A program made the position numbers and the translations under genes. Shown piece after piece: positions 5,894-14,421 of a DNA stretch of 18,720 nt (its first letter is position 1; each line of letters starts with the position of its first letter). Source of the DNA: Candidatus Bathyarchaeota archaeon (GTDB lineage Archaea; Thermoproteota; Bathyarchaeia; TCS64); NCBI GenBank assembly GCA_026014515.1, contig JAOZIG010000368.1, positions 16,629 through 35,348 on the forward strand, given 5' to 3'. Under the pieces are notes generated by a model. That model saw only the letters and a program-made list of their open reading frames with translations, ran no database searches and was not told the origin of the DNA.

Positions 5894-6121
5894 CTATTCT
5901 GGTGGCGGACTTACCATGATGACGTTGTCGCCTCGGAGCACGATATCGCCGATCTCGACTACATTCATGGGGTCTGTTACTTCCTCTGAATCCTTCATGT
6001 ATAGGTTCACGTGTTGGTCAAAACCCTCTAGGGTGCCCCTGAGTGTCTTACCGCCTCTTAGCTTGATGAGCACGGTTTTTCCTACGCTGCGCTCAAGTAC
6101 TCGTTCAATCATATCCGCCAT
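5894..6121 (-). CDS. LSm/Sm-like archaeal protein (SmAP)
   Basis: With the start at 6121 the protein is 75 residues, the usual LSm size. The Sm1 motif spans about residues 13-47 (GKTVLIKLRGGKTLRGTLEG, then FDQHVNLYM with the Asp and Asn that line the RNA pocket). The Sm2 motif is IVLRGDNVIMV (about 61-71). LSm proteins form hexameric or heptameric rings that bind U-rich RNA. The open frame extends to an ATG at 6193, but that would add 24 residues unlike the family, and a TATA box lies inside that extension at 6173-6180, so the shorter start is preferred. It heads an operon with L37e. Confidence 0.93.
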   Translation of the reverse strand: MADMIERVLERSVGKTVLIKLRGGKTLRGTLEGFDQHVNLYMKDSEEVTDPMNVVEIGDIVLRGDNVIMVSPPPE

Positions 6122-6172
6122 TATTTGCACATTCCTATGTTGTTGGGCTCTAATCGAATAACAAGGTTCCCC

Positions 6173-6180
6173 TATAAAAG
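6173..6180 (-). promoter_or_regulatory. TATA box of the LSm-L37e operon
   Basis: The minus strand reads CTTTTATA with a purine-rich CAAA just before it, a good archaeal TATA/BRE arrangement. Transcription should start near 6150, giving a leader of about 28 bases to the ATG at 6121. This also argues against the longer LSm start at 6193. Confidence 0.6.
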
Positions 6181-6309
6181 TTTGTATTTTCATTAATGGA
6201 AACCATCGTAATATTCTTAAACACTGAGAGTAATTGAACCCTAGAAACAGCTTTTCTCACCTAGATGATACTGAAATTATTCCTGAGAGAAACATTTTTA
6301 GCTAAGTAC

Positions 6310-6328
6310 ATAGCCTACTGTATAGCCT
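6310..6328. repeat. ATAGCCT direct repeat, 12-base spacing
   Basis: ATAGCCT occurs at 6310-6316 and again at 6322-6328. It lies about 15 bases downstream of the upstream TATA-like element, near the expected transcription start of that promoter, and could be an operator. It is too short to judge. Confidence 0.3.
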
Positions 6329-6371
6329 CTGCAAGGTTAGTATGGATTTTCAATAGGTGAATAATGGTTAG

Positions 6372-6455
6372 ATGAACGGATCAGACCCCGACATTAAGAC
6401 CCCCCGCACACTAACAGCTTGCAGTATTATTAACATTCAAAACAGGATGAATTAG
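6372..6455 (+). other. 27-codon open frame ending just before rpoB (possible leader peptide)
   Basis: ATG at 6372 opens 27 codons and ends with ATG AAT TAG at 6447-6455, one base before the TTG of rpoB. The rpoB Shine-Dalgarno-like GGATGA (6445-6450) lies inside it. Translating it would bring ribosomes straight to the rpoB start. No clear ribosome site precedes it and no family is recognised, so it may be chance. Confidence 0.25.
6423..6432 (+). promoter_or_regulatory. Putative proximal TATA box of the rpo operon
   Basis: AGTATTATTAA is centred about 29 bases upstream of the TTG start of rpoB, which would give a nearly leaderless mRNA. The stronger-looking element near 6293-6300 would give a leader of roughly 130 bases instead. 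Both may be used. Confidence 0.35.
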
Positions 6456-6456
6456 A

Positions 6457-9400
6457 TTGCTTCTCTCAGAAAACGACCACTGGGACCTTATGAAGTCCTT
6501 CTTCAACGAGGAGGGACTCGTAAAGCAGCACCTAGACAGCTACAACGACTTCACTAGGAATACGCTGCAACAGATTATTGATGAGATCGGTGGCATCCAA
6601 ATAGAGGTGCCCAACCACGTATATGACATAAAATTCGGCGCAATAGAGATAGGAGACCCCCGAGTCGTCGAGGTAGACGGAACCGTACGCGAAGTCTACC
6701 CACGAGAAGCCAGGATCAGAAACCTAACCTACTCTGCGCCACTCTACCTTGAGATAGAGCTCGACGATGAAGGACGCGAGACATATGAACGCGTCAACAT
6801 CGGCGACCTACCCATCATGGTAAAATCAAACCTATGTTTATTGAGCCGCCACACCGAAGACGAGCTAGTAAAACTCGGTGAAGACCCCAAAGAAGTCGGG
6901 GGATACTTCATCGTAAACGGATCTGAGCGAGTCATCGTCAGCCTAGAAGACCTCGCCCCCAACCGTGTACTGGTCGAGACAGACAACAGAGGCGCAAGAC
7001 CCGTCTACAAGGGCAAAGTCTTCAGCACAACGGTAGGCTTCAGAGCCAGAATCGAGGCGAGCCTCAAGGCAAACGGTGAGATGGCTGTTACTATCCCCGG
7101 TGTACCCGTACCAGTACCACTGGTAGTGCTCATGAGGGCATTAGGCGTTGAGACCGACCGTGAGGTAGCCGAGATGGTAAGCCTAAACCCTGACATACTC
7201 AACGAGCTTGAGCCAAGCTTCAGGGAAGGCGCAACAGTCCAGACCATCGAAGACGCAGTACTCTTCATCGGTAACAGGGTTGCCTTCGGTCAGGTCAAGG
7301 ACTTTAGAATCAAGAGAGCAGAGACCATCCTAGACAGAAACCTTCTCCCACACATCGGCAGAGAACCAGAAGACAGGTTCGACAAGGCCGTATTCCTAGG
7401 TGAGATGGCGTCAAGGATCATCGAGCTCAAACTAGGGCTACGTCAAGAGGACGATAAAGACCACCTCAGAAACAAGAGGATCAAGCTAGCCGGACCACTC
7501 CTTGCAGAGCTATTCAGGTCCGCCTTCTGGAGCCTCTACAGGGACATGAGGTACCAGTTCCGCAGGATGAGCACACGCAGGAAAGGCGTACTCATCAGCG
7601 CAGCTGTCAGGCCCGGAATCATCACAAGCAGAATCCAGCACGCCTTGGCGACTGGAAACTGGAGAAGGGGCAGGGTCGGAATGACACAGCTCCTCGACAG
7701 AACAAACACATTAAGCACTCTTTCTCACCTCAGACGACTACAAAGCCCACTGAGCCGATCACAGCCCAACTTCGAGGCCCGTGACCTCCACAGCACCCAC
7801 TGGGGAAGACTATGTCCAAACGAGACACCAGAGGGCGCAAACTGTGGCCTAGTAAAGAACCTAGCCCTAATGAGCAGCGTAAGCGTCGGAACAGATTCCG
7901 AGAAGATCAAACGTACCCTTGAGTTCATGGGTGTGACCCGAAGCAAGGATGTTGATGAACAACTCAGACATACAGGCACTAAGATTTTCGTTGAAGGATA
8001 CCTTCTCGGATACACTACATCCCCCGATATATTGACCAATACCTTCAGGGAGATGCGTCGCAAGGGCGAGATCAGCGGAGAGGCAAACATAGTCTTCTAC
8101 AACAACTACAACGAGATATACGTCAACTGTGATGAAGGAAGAATCAGAAGACCCCTTGTGGTTTGTGAGGATGGAAAACCCCTACTCAAACAACGCTACA
8201 TACGCAACATCAGACAGGACAGATGGGCGTGGAGCGACCTCGTCAGAGAAGGCATCATCGAATACCTAGACTCTGATGAAGAAGAGAACGCATACATCGC
8301 CATCGACCAAGAAAACCTCACAACAGAACACAGCCACGTAGAAGTATGCCCATACACGATCCTCGGCGTAGGATCAGCCATCATCCCATACGCGGAACAC
8401 AACCAGTCACCACGTAACACATACCAAGCCGCCATGGCTAAACAAGCCCCCGGCGTCTACGTACTAAACTACCGTGACAGGACAGACACCCGTGGACACC
8501 TACTACACTACCCACAGAAGCCACTGGTAGCGACCAAGCCAATGGATGTCATCGGTTATAATGATCGTCCAGCGGGTCAAAACTTCGTTATCGCTATCCT
8601 GAGCTGCATCGGGTACAACATGGAGGACGCTATCATCTTCAACAAGTCAGCAGTACAGCGTGGCTTGGGCAACAGCAGCTTCTTCAGAATCTACAAAGCC
8701 GAGTGCAAACAATACCTCGGCGGAAGCAAAGACAGGCTAACCATCCCAGAAGCAGGCATCAGAGGATACCACGGAGCCGACGCATACAGACAACTAGAGT
8801 CTGATGGACTCATCGCTGACGAGGCAGAGGTCAAGGGCGGAGACATCCTCATCGGAAAGACCAGCCCCCCCAGATTCATGGAAGAATACCGTGGCTTAGA
8901 GGTCAGGGGCCCACAGCTCCGTGACACAAGCATCGGCGTCAGACCCAACGAGGTCGGCGTCGTAGACAGCGTATTCATCACCAAAGACATCGAGGGAAGC
9001 CAACTCGTAAAGGTCAAGGTAAGAAGCAACAGAATCCCCGAGCTAGGCGACAAATTCGTATCAAGACACGGACAGAAAGGCGTCATCGGCATGCTCGTCC
9101 CACAGGAAGACATGCCCTTCAGCACAAGCGGCGTCATCCCAGACATTATCATGAATCCCCACGCATACCCCAGCAGGATGACTGTAGGACAGTTCATTGA
9201 GGCGATCGGCGGAAAATCCGCAGCCATCAGGGGAGAGATCGTGGACGGAACCCCCTTCGCAAACGAGGAACCAAAAACACTACAACAGCACCTCATCGAC
9301 TTTGGCTTACAGCCAGGTGGACGAGAGATACTCTACGACGGTATGAGCGGTAAGCGCTTTGAGGCTGAGATATTCCTCGGTGTAGCATTCTACCAGAAGC

Positions 9401-9786
9401 TACACCACATGGTCGTAGACAAGATACACGCAAGAGCCCGTGGACAGGTCCAGATGCTCACAAGACAGCCAACAGAAGGCCGTGCCCGTGGCGGTGGACT
9501 CAGGTTCGGAGAGATGGAGCGAGACTGCCTCGTAGGACACGGCGCAGCCATGCTACTCAAGGACAGGCTCCTAGAGGAATCAGACGCATACACAATCTAC
9601 GTCTGTGAGCGCTGTGGAAGACAAGGCTACTATGACATCAGGCAACGCAAGTATGTGTGCCCAACCTGTGAAGGAAAGGGCGACATCGAGCCAGTCACAG
9701 TAAGCTACGCCTTCAAGCTCCTACTACAGGAGATGCAGAGCCTATGCCTATCGCCTAGCCTAGAGCTAGCCAAGGAGGTCGAGTAA
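6457..9786 (+). CDS. rpoB: DNA-directed RNA polymerase subunit B (Rpo2)
   Basis: The 1109-residue protein is a complete, unsplit archaeal second-largest RNA polymerase subunit. The N-terminus HWDLMKSFFNEEGLVKQHL is the standard archaeal opening. Further landmarks are the NMEDAIIFNKSA active-site segment, GDKFVSRHGQKG (864-875) with the conserved lysines near the catalytic centre, the QPTEGRARGGGLRFGEMERD segment, and a C-terminal zinc ribbon with Cys1050, Cys1053, Cys1068 and Cys1071. Some methanogens and halophiles split this gene in two; here it is one. The start is TTG at 6457, six bases after GGATGA; the first internal Met is at residue 12, which would remove conserved residues. It heads the operon and ends one base before rpoA. 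Confidence 0.98.
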   Translation: MLLSENDHWDLMKSFFNEEGLVKQHLDSYNDFTRNTLQQIIDEIGGIQIEVPNHVYDIKFGAIEIGDPRVVEVDGTVREVYPREARIRNLTYSAPLYLEIELDDEGRETYERVNIGDLPIMVKSNLCLLSRHTEDELVKLGEDPKEVGGYFIVNGSERVIVSLEDLAPNRVLVETDNRGARPVYKGKVFSTTVGFRARIEASLKANGEMAVTIPGVPVPVPLVVLMRALGVETDREVAEMVSLNPDILNELEPSFREGATVQTIEDAVLFIGNRVAFGQVKDFRIKRAETILDRNLLPHIGREPEDRFDKAVFLGEMASRIIELKLGLRQEDDKDHLRNKRIKLAGPLLAELFRSAFWSLYRDMRYQFRRMSTRRKGVLISAAVRPGIITSRIQHALATGNWRRGRVGMTQLLDRTNTLSTLSHLRRLQSPLSRSQPNFEARDLHSTHWGRLCPNETPEGANCGLVKNLALMSSVSVGTDSEKIKRTLEFMGVTRSKDVDEQLRHTGTKIFVEGYLLGYTTSPDILTNTFREMRRKGEISGEANIVFYNNYNEIYVNCDEGRIRRPLVVCEDGKPLLKQRYIRNIRQDRWAWSDLVREGIIEYLDSDEEENAYIAIDQENLTTEHSHVEVCPYTILGVGSAIIPYAEHNQSPRNTYQAAMAKQAPGVYVLNYRDRTDTRGHLLHYPQKPLVATKPMDVIGYNDRPAGQNFVIAILSCIGYNMEDAIIFNKSAVQRGLGNSSFFRIYKAECKQYLGGSKDRLTIPEAGIRGYHGADAYRQLESDGLIADEAEVKGGDILIGKTSPPRFMEEYRGLEVRGPQLRDTSIGVRPNEVGVVDSVFITKDIEGSQLVKVKVRSNRIPELGDKFVSRHGQKGVIGMLVPQEDMPFSTSGVIPDIIMNPHAYPSRMTVGQFIEAIGGKSAAIRGEIVDGTPFANEEPKTLQQHLIDFGLQPGGREILYDGMSGKRFEAEIFLGVAFYQKLHHMVVDKIHARARGQVQMLTRQPTEGRARGGGLRFGEMERDCLVGHGAAMLLKDRLLEESDAYTIYVCERCGRQGYYDIRQRKYVCPTCEGKGDIEPVTVSYAFKLLLQEMQSLCLSPSLELAKEVE
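9773..9780 (+). promoter_or_regulatory. Ribosome binding site deciding the TTG start of rpoA
   Basis: AAGGAGGT lies inside the last codons of rpoB, seven bases before the TTG at 9788. It is the strongest Shine-Dalgarno sequence in the operon and justifies the TTG start. Confidence 0.8.
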
Positions 9787-9787
9787 A

Positions 9788-12700
9788 TTGAGCAAGGTTA
9801 TTGACGCAATTAAATTCGGTCTACTACCACCAGACGAGATCAGAAGACTCAGCGTAGTAGAAATAGGCACAAGCGACACCTACGACGAGGACGGAGCACC
9901 AATCGCAGGCGGCCTCATGGACCAGCGCTTGGGCACACTAGAGCCAAGACAACGCTGCCGTACATGTGGAAACATCGCAATCAACTGCCCAGGTCACTTT
10001 GGACACATCGAGTTAGCAGTACCAGTAGTACACGTAGAGTTCGCTAAACAGATCTACAAGGTACTATCCGCAACATGCAGAGGCTGCGGAAGTATTCTGC
10101 TAGACGAGGATACCAAAGAGAAGCTGGCAGAGCAGCGCCGCGTAGACATTGAGATGTTCGGCAAAGTCTCTGACGATACTACAGCCGAGATCATGAAGCA
10201 GGCGAAGAAGTACAAGCGCCACAAGGAGTGCCCATACTGTGGCATGGTTCAGACAGTGGTCAAGTTCAACAAACCCACCAGCTTCATGGAGATCGAGAAA
10301 GAGGAGTTCTTCGACGAGGACATCGAAGCAGAGGAAGAGGTCACAAGGAGGCTCACCCCCAACATGATCAGGGAGTGGTTTGAGCGTATCCCAGACGATG
10401 ACCTTGAGATGCTCGATTATAACCCAACGGTCGCCCGTCCAGAGTGGATGGTACTACAGGTAATGCCAGTCCCACCAGTGGACGTCAGACCAAGCATCAT
10501 CCTCGAATCAGGCATCAGGGCAGAGGACGACCTCACGCACAAACTAGTAGACATCATAAGAATCAACCAGAGGCTCAGGGAAAACATCGACGCAGGTGCA
10601 CCAACACTAATCATCGAAGACCTATCTGAGCTACTCCAGTACCACGTTACAACCTACTTCAACAACGAAGTATCAGGTATCCCACCGGCACGCCACCGTT
10701 CAGGCAGGACACTGAAATCCCTTGCGCAGAGGCTTAAAGGCAAAGAGGGAAGGTTCAGAGGCAACCTCAGCGGAAAACGTGTAGACTACAGCGCTCGTAC
10801 AGTAATCAGCCCAGACCCCAACTTGGACATCAACCAAGTAGGTGTCCCAGTTCATATCGCAACCAAGCTCACTGTTCCTGATGTTGTTACTGAGAGGAAC
10901 ATTGATGAGGTTAAGAAACTGGTTATCAATGGTCCCAACCAGCACCCTGGTGCATTGTACGTCATTAGACCTGACCAGAAGCGTATCAGGCTAGAGTTCG
11001 TACAGGACAGGACCATGATTGCTGAGAGCATCGAGCCCGGTTTCATTATCGAGCGTCACCTGAAGGATGGAGACATCGCCTTGTTCAACCGGCAGCCATC
11101 GCTGCACAGGATGAGCATCATGGCTCACAGGGTCAAGGTATTGCCATACAAGACCTTCAGGATGCACCTTACTGTATGTCCGCCTTACAACGCTGACTTT
11201 GACGGGGACGAGATGAACCTCCACATCCCCCAGAGCAAGGAGGCTCAGACAGAGGCACGTATGCTGATGCAGGTTCAGGACCAGATCCTGAGCCCCAGAT
11301 ACGGTGCACCCATCATCGGAGCAGGCAAGGACTACATCAGCGGAGCATACCTACTCACACGTAAAGAGACAATGCTCAAAGCCAACGAGGTAGGCAAACT
11401 ACTGAGCTACATCGGCTACAAGGGCGAGATACCCAAGCCAACAGTCACCGACCCAGAGCCACTCTGGAGCGGCAAAAGCATCTTCAGCGTATTCCTACCC
11501 AAGGACTTCAGCTTCGTCAGCAAGGCAAACATCTGTATGCACTGCGCAGAATGCAAGTTCGAGAACTGTGAACACGACGCCTATGTCATGATCCAGAATG
11601 GTGAACTGAAAACAGGCATCATCGACAAGAACAGCATCGGAGCAGAGCGTCCAGATACCATCTTCCACAGAGTCATCAAGGACTATGGCACTGATGAGGG
11701 ACACGACTTCCTCAACGGAGTCAGCAGACTCATCAACGGGTTCCTAACCCTAACAGGGTTCACCTACAGCTATGACGAGCTTGACCTTGAAGAAAAAGAA
11801 GTCAAGGACATCAACAAAGTCATGCGTGGTATGGAGAAAAACGTAGCTAAACTCACAGATGAATACGAGTCAGGTGTACTCGAACGATTACCCGGTCAGA
11901 CAATGCAGGAAAGCTTTGAGATCAAGGTAATGAACGAGCTAGCCAAGGCTCGTGACGCCGCAGGTGAGATCGTCCAGAACGGACTACCACTTGAGAACGG
12001 CGGTATCGTCATGACTCGTAGCGGTGCCCGTGGCAGCAGCCTTAACATCGGTCAGATGATGGGCAGCGTCGGGCAGCAGTCCATCAGAGGCAAGCGTATC
12101 ATGAGGGGCTACGAGGATCGTACACTACCCCACTTCAAGGAGAATGATGCGACACCAATCGCAAGAGGCTTCGTCTATAACTGTTACAGGGATGGATTGA
12201 CTCCACTTGAGTTCTTCTTCCACGCTATGGGTGGACGAGAAGGACTGGTAGACACGGCGGTACGTACCCAGCAGTCTGGTTACATGCAGCGTAGGTTAAT
12301 CAACGCCTTGGAGCACCTCAGAGTCGAATACGACGGAACAGTCAGAAACAGCGTCGGAGACATCGTCCAGTTCACCTACGGTGAGGACGGCATCGATCCA
12401 AGCAAGTCTGACCACGGCGTAGCGGTAAACATCGCCCAGCTCACTGATCGTACAAAGATCAACATGGACAAGGGCAAGAAAGCCAGCGACAAATACGTCA
12501 ACGAGAAGATCGATGGAGTACAGATCGAGCTACCAATACGCCTCAAAGAAGAACTACGCAAGAGACTCACAGAGGAAAACCTCACAGAACAAGCAATAGA
12601 CGACATCATAGCAGCAGTACTCAGAAACTACGACTACAGCCTAGTAGAACCAGGAGAGGCCGTCGGCATCCTAGCCGCCCAAAGCATAGGCGAGCCTGGT

Positions 12701-13630
12701 ACGCAGATGACCCTCAGAACCTTCCACTACGCAGGCGTAGCCGAGCTAAACGTCACTCTGGGTCTTCCAAGACTCATTGAGATTGTTGACGCTCGTAAGA
12801 GTCCATCAACTCCAGTAATGAACATCTACCTAGATGAGAAACACAGCAAGTCCGAGAAGAAGGCACGTGAGGTAGCCCAGAAGCTAACACACACCACCAT
12901 CGACGACATCATCGACAGCGTCAACGTAGACCTGCGTGCAGAAGCAGTCAGGATCAAGCTTGACCCAGAGCGTATGGAGACCCTTGGAGTATCACCCAAG
13001 GACGTGAAATCCGTCTTCCCATACAGCGTCGAGATGAATGAGGACTATGAGTACGTTGTGCCACTGGAGGAGGAGAAGAGCCACGACCCAGACCCCATCA
13101 TAAAGAACGTCACCGAGGCCCGCATCAAGGGAATCGAGGAGATCAACAGGGTTCTCACAACCATCGAGGACGGTGAGTGGCTCATCAGAACAGACGGAAG
13201 CAACCTAGAGGGTGTCTTAAGAATTGATGGAATCGATCCAAGCAGGACATCCACTAACAACATACACGAGATCGCTGAGATATTCGGTATCGAGGCGGCT
13301 CGTAACGCATTGGTCAAGGAGGCACACGCCGTCCTAACCGAGCAGGGCCTGGACGTAGACATACGCCACGTCATGCTTGTATCGGACATCATGACCAAGA
13401 CCGGTGAGGTCCAGCAGATCGGAAGACATGGTATAAGCGGCGAGAAATCAAGCGTATTGGCAAGGGCAGCCTTCGAGTTGACCATCCAGCATCTTGTAGA
13501 CGCGGCGATCAAGGGTGAAACCGATCCACTTAAAGGCGTCATCGAAAACATAATCGTCGGACAGTCAATGCCACTGGGAACAGGAAGCGTTGAGCTGTTT
13601 ATGACACAAAGAGGAAGAAGCGATGAGTAG
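9788..13630 (+). CDS. rpoA: DNA-directed RNA polymerase subunit A, A' and A'' in one gene (Rpo1)
   Basis: This 1280-residue protein is the largest RNA polymerase subunit, with the parts usually called A' and A'' in one uninterrupted frame. The N-terminal clamp has a zinc site with Cys57, Cys60, Cys67 and His70, and a second with Cys97, Cys100, Cys148 and Cys151. The catalytic loop NADFDGDEMNLH supplies Asp470, Asp472 and Asp474 for the active-site magnesium. The segment where most archaea break the gene (GEDGIDPSKSDHG, about residue 870, to about 930) is continuous, and the A'' landmark EPGEAVGILAAQSIGEPGTQ follows at about 953. No intein or stop interrupts it. The start is TTG one base after the rpoB stop, with AAGGAGGT upstream. 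The 3' end overlaps rpl30e by 8 bases. Confidence 0.98.
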   Translation: MSKVIDAIKFGLLPPDEIRRLSVVEIGTSDTYDEDGAPIAGGLMDQRLGTLEPRQRCRTCGNIAINCPGHFGHIELAVPVVHVEFAKQIYKVLSATCRGCGSILLDEDTKEKLAEQRRVDIEMFGKVSDDTTAEIMKQAKKYKRHKECPYCGMVQTVVKFNKPTSFMEIEKEEFFDEDIEAEEEVTRRLTPNMIREWFERIPDDDLEMLDYNPTVARPEWMVLQVMPVPPVDVRPSIILESGIRAEDDLTHKLVDIIRINQRLRENIDAGAPTLIIEDLSELLQYHVTTYFNNEVSGIPPARHRSGRTLKSLAQRLKGKEGRFRGNLSGKRVDYSARTVISPDPNLDINQVGVPVHIATKLTVPDVVTERNIDEVKKLVINGPNQHPGALYVIRPDQKRIRLEFVQDRTMIAESIEPGFIIERHLKDGDIALFNRQPSLHRMSIMAHRVKVLPYKTFRMHLTVCPPYNADFDGDEMNLHIPQSKEAQTEARMLMQVQDQILSPRYGAPIIGAGKDYISGAYLLTRKETMLKANEVGKLLSYIGYKGEIPKPTVTDPEPLWSGKSIFSVFLPKDFSFVSKANICMHCAECKFENCEHDAYVMIQNGELKTGIIDKNSIGAERPDTIFHRVIKDYGTDEGHDFLNGVSRLINGFLTLTGFTYSYDELDLEEKEVKDINKVMRGMEKNVAKLTDEYESGVLERLPGQTMQESFEIKVMNELAKARDAAGEIVQNGLPLENGGIVMTRSGARGSSLNIGQMMGSVGQQSIRGKRIMRGYEDRTLPHFKENDATPIARGFVYNCYRDGLTPLEFFFHAMGGREGLVDTAVRTQQSGYMQRRLINALEHLRVEYDGTVRNSVGDIVQFTYGEDGIDPSKSDHGVAVNIAQLTDRTKINMDKGKKASDKYVNEKIDGVQIELPIRLKEELRKRLTEENLTEQAIDDIIAAVLRNYDYSLVEPGEAVGILAAQSIGEPGTQMTLRTFHYAGVAELNVTLGLPRLIEIVDARKSPSTPVMNIYLDEKHSKSEKKAREVAQKLTHTTIDDIIDSVNVDLRAEAVRIKLDPERMETLGVSPKDVKSVFPYSVEMNEDYEYVVPLEEEKSHDPDPIIKNVTEARIKGIEEINRVLTTIEDGEWLIRTDGSNLEGVLRIDGIDPSRTSTNNIHEIAEIFGIEAARNALVKEAHAVLTEQGLDVDIRHVMLVSDIMTKTGEVQQIGRHGISGEKSSVLARAAFELTIQHLVDAAIKGETDPLKGVIENIIVGQSMPLGTGSVELFMTQRGRSDE

Positions 13631-13931
13631 CAGAGATCAACAGCTGAGACTCGCTCTCTCCACTGGCAGGGTCCAACTGGGCTCCAAACAGGCGGTAAGA
13701 GAGCTTAGAAGAGGACGGGCAAAGATGGCTATATTGAGTAGCAACTGCCCAAAAGAGATGAAAGAATCCATAGAGAACTATGGAAGACTTGGAGAAATAC
13801 CAATCTGGCACCATGATAAGGACAGCGTGGACCTTGGTATGTTATGTGGAAAACCTTATCCCGTATCAACCATTGTCATTAACGACCCGGGCGACTCAAG
13901 GATTCTTGACATCGTGAAGGAAGAAGAATAG
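13623..13931 (+). CDS. rpl30e: Large-subunit ribosomal protein L30e (eL30)
   Basis: The 102-residue protein belongs to the L7Ae/L30e/S12e fold family. GRVQLGSKQAVRELRRGRAKMAILSSNCP near the start (first 20 here: residues 15-34) and LGMLCGKPYPVSTIVINDPGD toward the end are eL30 signatures, and the length is normal. It binds rRNA in the large subunit. Its position between the largest polymerase subunit and NusA is the conserved archaeal order. Its ATG overlaps the rpoA end by 8 bases, with GAGGAAG a few bases before as ribosome site, so translation is probably coupled. Confidence 0.95.
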   Translation: MSSRDQQLRLALSTGRVQLGSKQAVRELRRGRAKMAILSSNCPKEMKESIENYGRLGEIPIWHHDKDSVDLGMLCGKPYPVSTIVINDPGDSRILDIVKEEE

Positions 13932-13932
13932 A

Positions 13933-14370
13933 ATGCTAGATAACGTAAAAATCACAGAGACAGAGATGAAGTTCATCCAGCTCCTACAGAACATGACAGG
14001 AGCAACAATCGTGGACTGCATCGTAGACGACGAGAATGACACAATAATTTTCACAGTCAAGAAAGGAGAAGTCGGTTTAGCAGTTGGTAAAGGTGGAGAA
14101 AAGATCAAAAGATTCCGCAACATGACCAACAAGCAGGTCGAGATATACGAGTACATGCCAGAGGCAGACAAGTTCATCAAAAACGCGCTAAAGCCAGCCA
14201 AGGTCAAGGACATCCGCCTTGTAGACCGTATGGAGGGCAAGAAGATCGCCATGGTGAACGTGGAGCCCAAGGACAAGGGTATCGCCATCGGTAAGAATGG
14301 AGCCAATATCAAGAAGATAAGGTTCCTCGCTGAGCGGTATTTCCAGCTCGATACAGTTGTTATAAACTAG
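13933..14370 (+). CDS. nusA: Archaeal NusA-type transcription factor (two KH domains)
   Basis: The 145-residue protein is the short archaeal NusA, made of two KH RNA-binding domains without the bacterial N-terminal polymerase-binding or S1 domains. The KH loops are visible as GKGG (52-55) and GKNG (120-123), each preceded by a hydrophobic Val/Ile-Ala strand. It is thought to act in transcription elongation or termination, and lies last in the operon, one base after the rpl30e stop. In many archaea S12 and S7 genes follow next; here a terminator and a convergent gene follow instead. Confidence 0.95.
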   Translation: MLDNVKITETEMKFIQLLQNMTGATIVDCIVDDENDTIIFTVKKGEVGLAVGKGGEKIKRFRNMTNKQVEIYEYMPEADKFIKNALKPAKVKDIRLVDRMEGKKIAMVNVEPKDKGIAIGKNGANIKKIRFLAERYFQLDTVVIN

Positions 14371-14386
14371 GGACGTTTTTTCGTCC
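14371..14386 (+). terminator. Hairpin with oligo-T loop ending the rpo operon
   Basis: GGACG (14371-14375) and CGTCC (14382-14386) form a perfect 5-bp stem around a TTTTTT loop, starting right after the nusA stop codon. A further T-rich stretch (ATTTTATTC) follows. Oligo-T runs end archaeal transcripts, and the position between convergent genes fits. Confidence 0.65.
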
Positions 14387-14421
14387 ATTTTATTCATTTA
14401 ACAAGCTAGTAGGTACTAGGT

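Larger units (their letters stand above)
6194..6456. other. Divergent intergenic region between LSm and rpoB
   Basis: In many archaea the small gene rpoH (Rpo5, about 80 codons) lies immediately upstream of rpoB. This stretch has stops in all plus frames at short intervals and no Rpo5-like sequence, so rpoH is not here. It contains a TATA/BRE-like element (AAACATTTTTAG, 6288-6299), a 12-base-spaced repeat of ATAGCCT, a 27-codon open frame that ends just before rpoB, and a second TATA-like element close to the rpoB start. Confidence 0.6.

Noticed and set aside
6122..6193. Longer LSm start at 6193
   Set aside because: The added 24 residues are unlike LSm proteins and cover the probable TATA box at 6173-6180.
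7725..8090. 121-codon minus-strand open frame inside rpoB
   Set aside because: Antisense shadow of conserved rpoB; no ribosome site or recognisable motif.
8691..9296. 201-codon minus-strand open frame inside rpoB
   Set aside because: It lies wholly opposite conserved polymerase sequence, its product is rich in Ser, Met, Pro and Leu without domain signals, and biased codon use in rpoB creates long antisense frames.
13045..13551. 168-codon minus-strand open frame inside rpoA
   Set aside because: It is an antisense shadow of the conserved A'' region, with no start site features and a low-complexity product.
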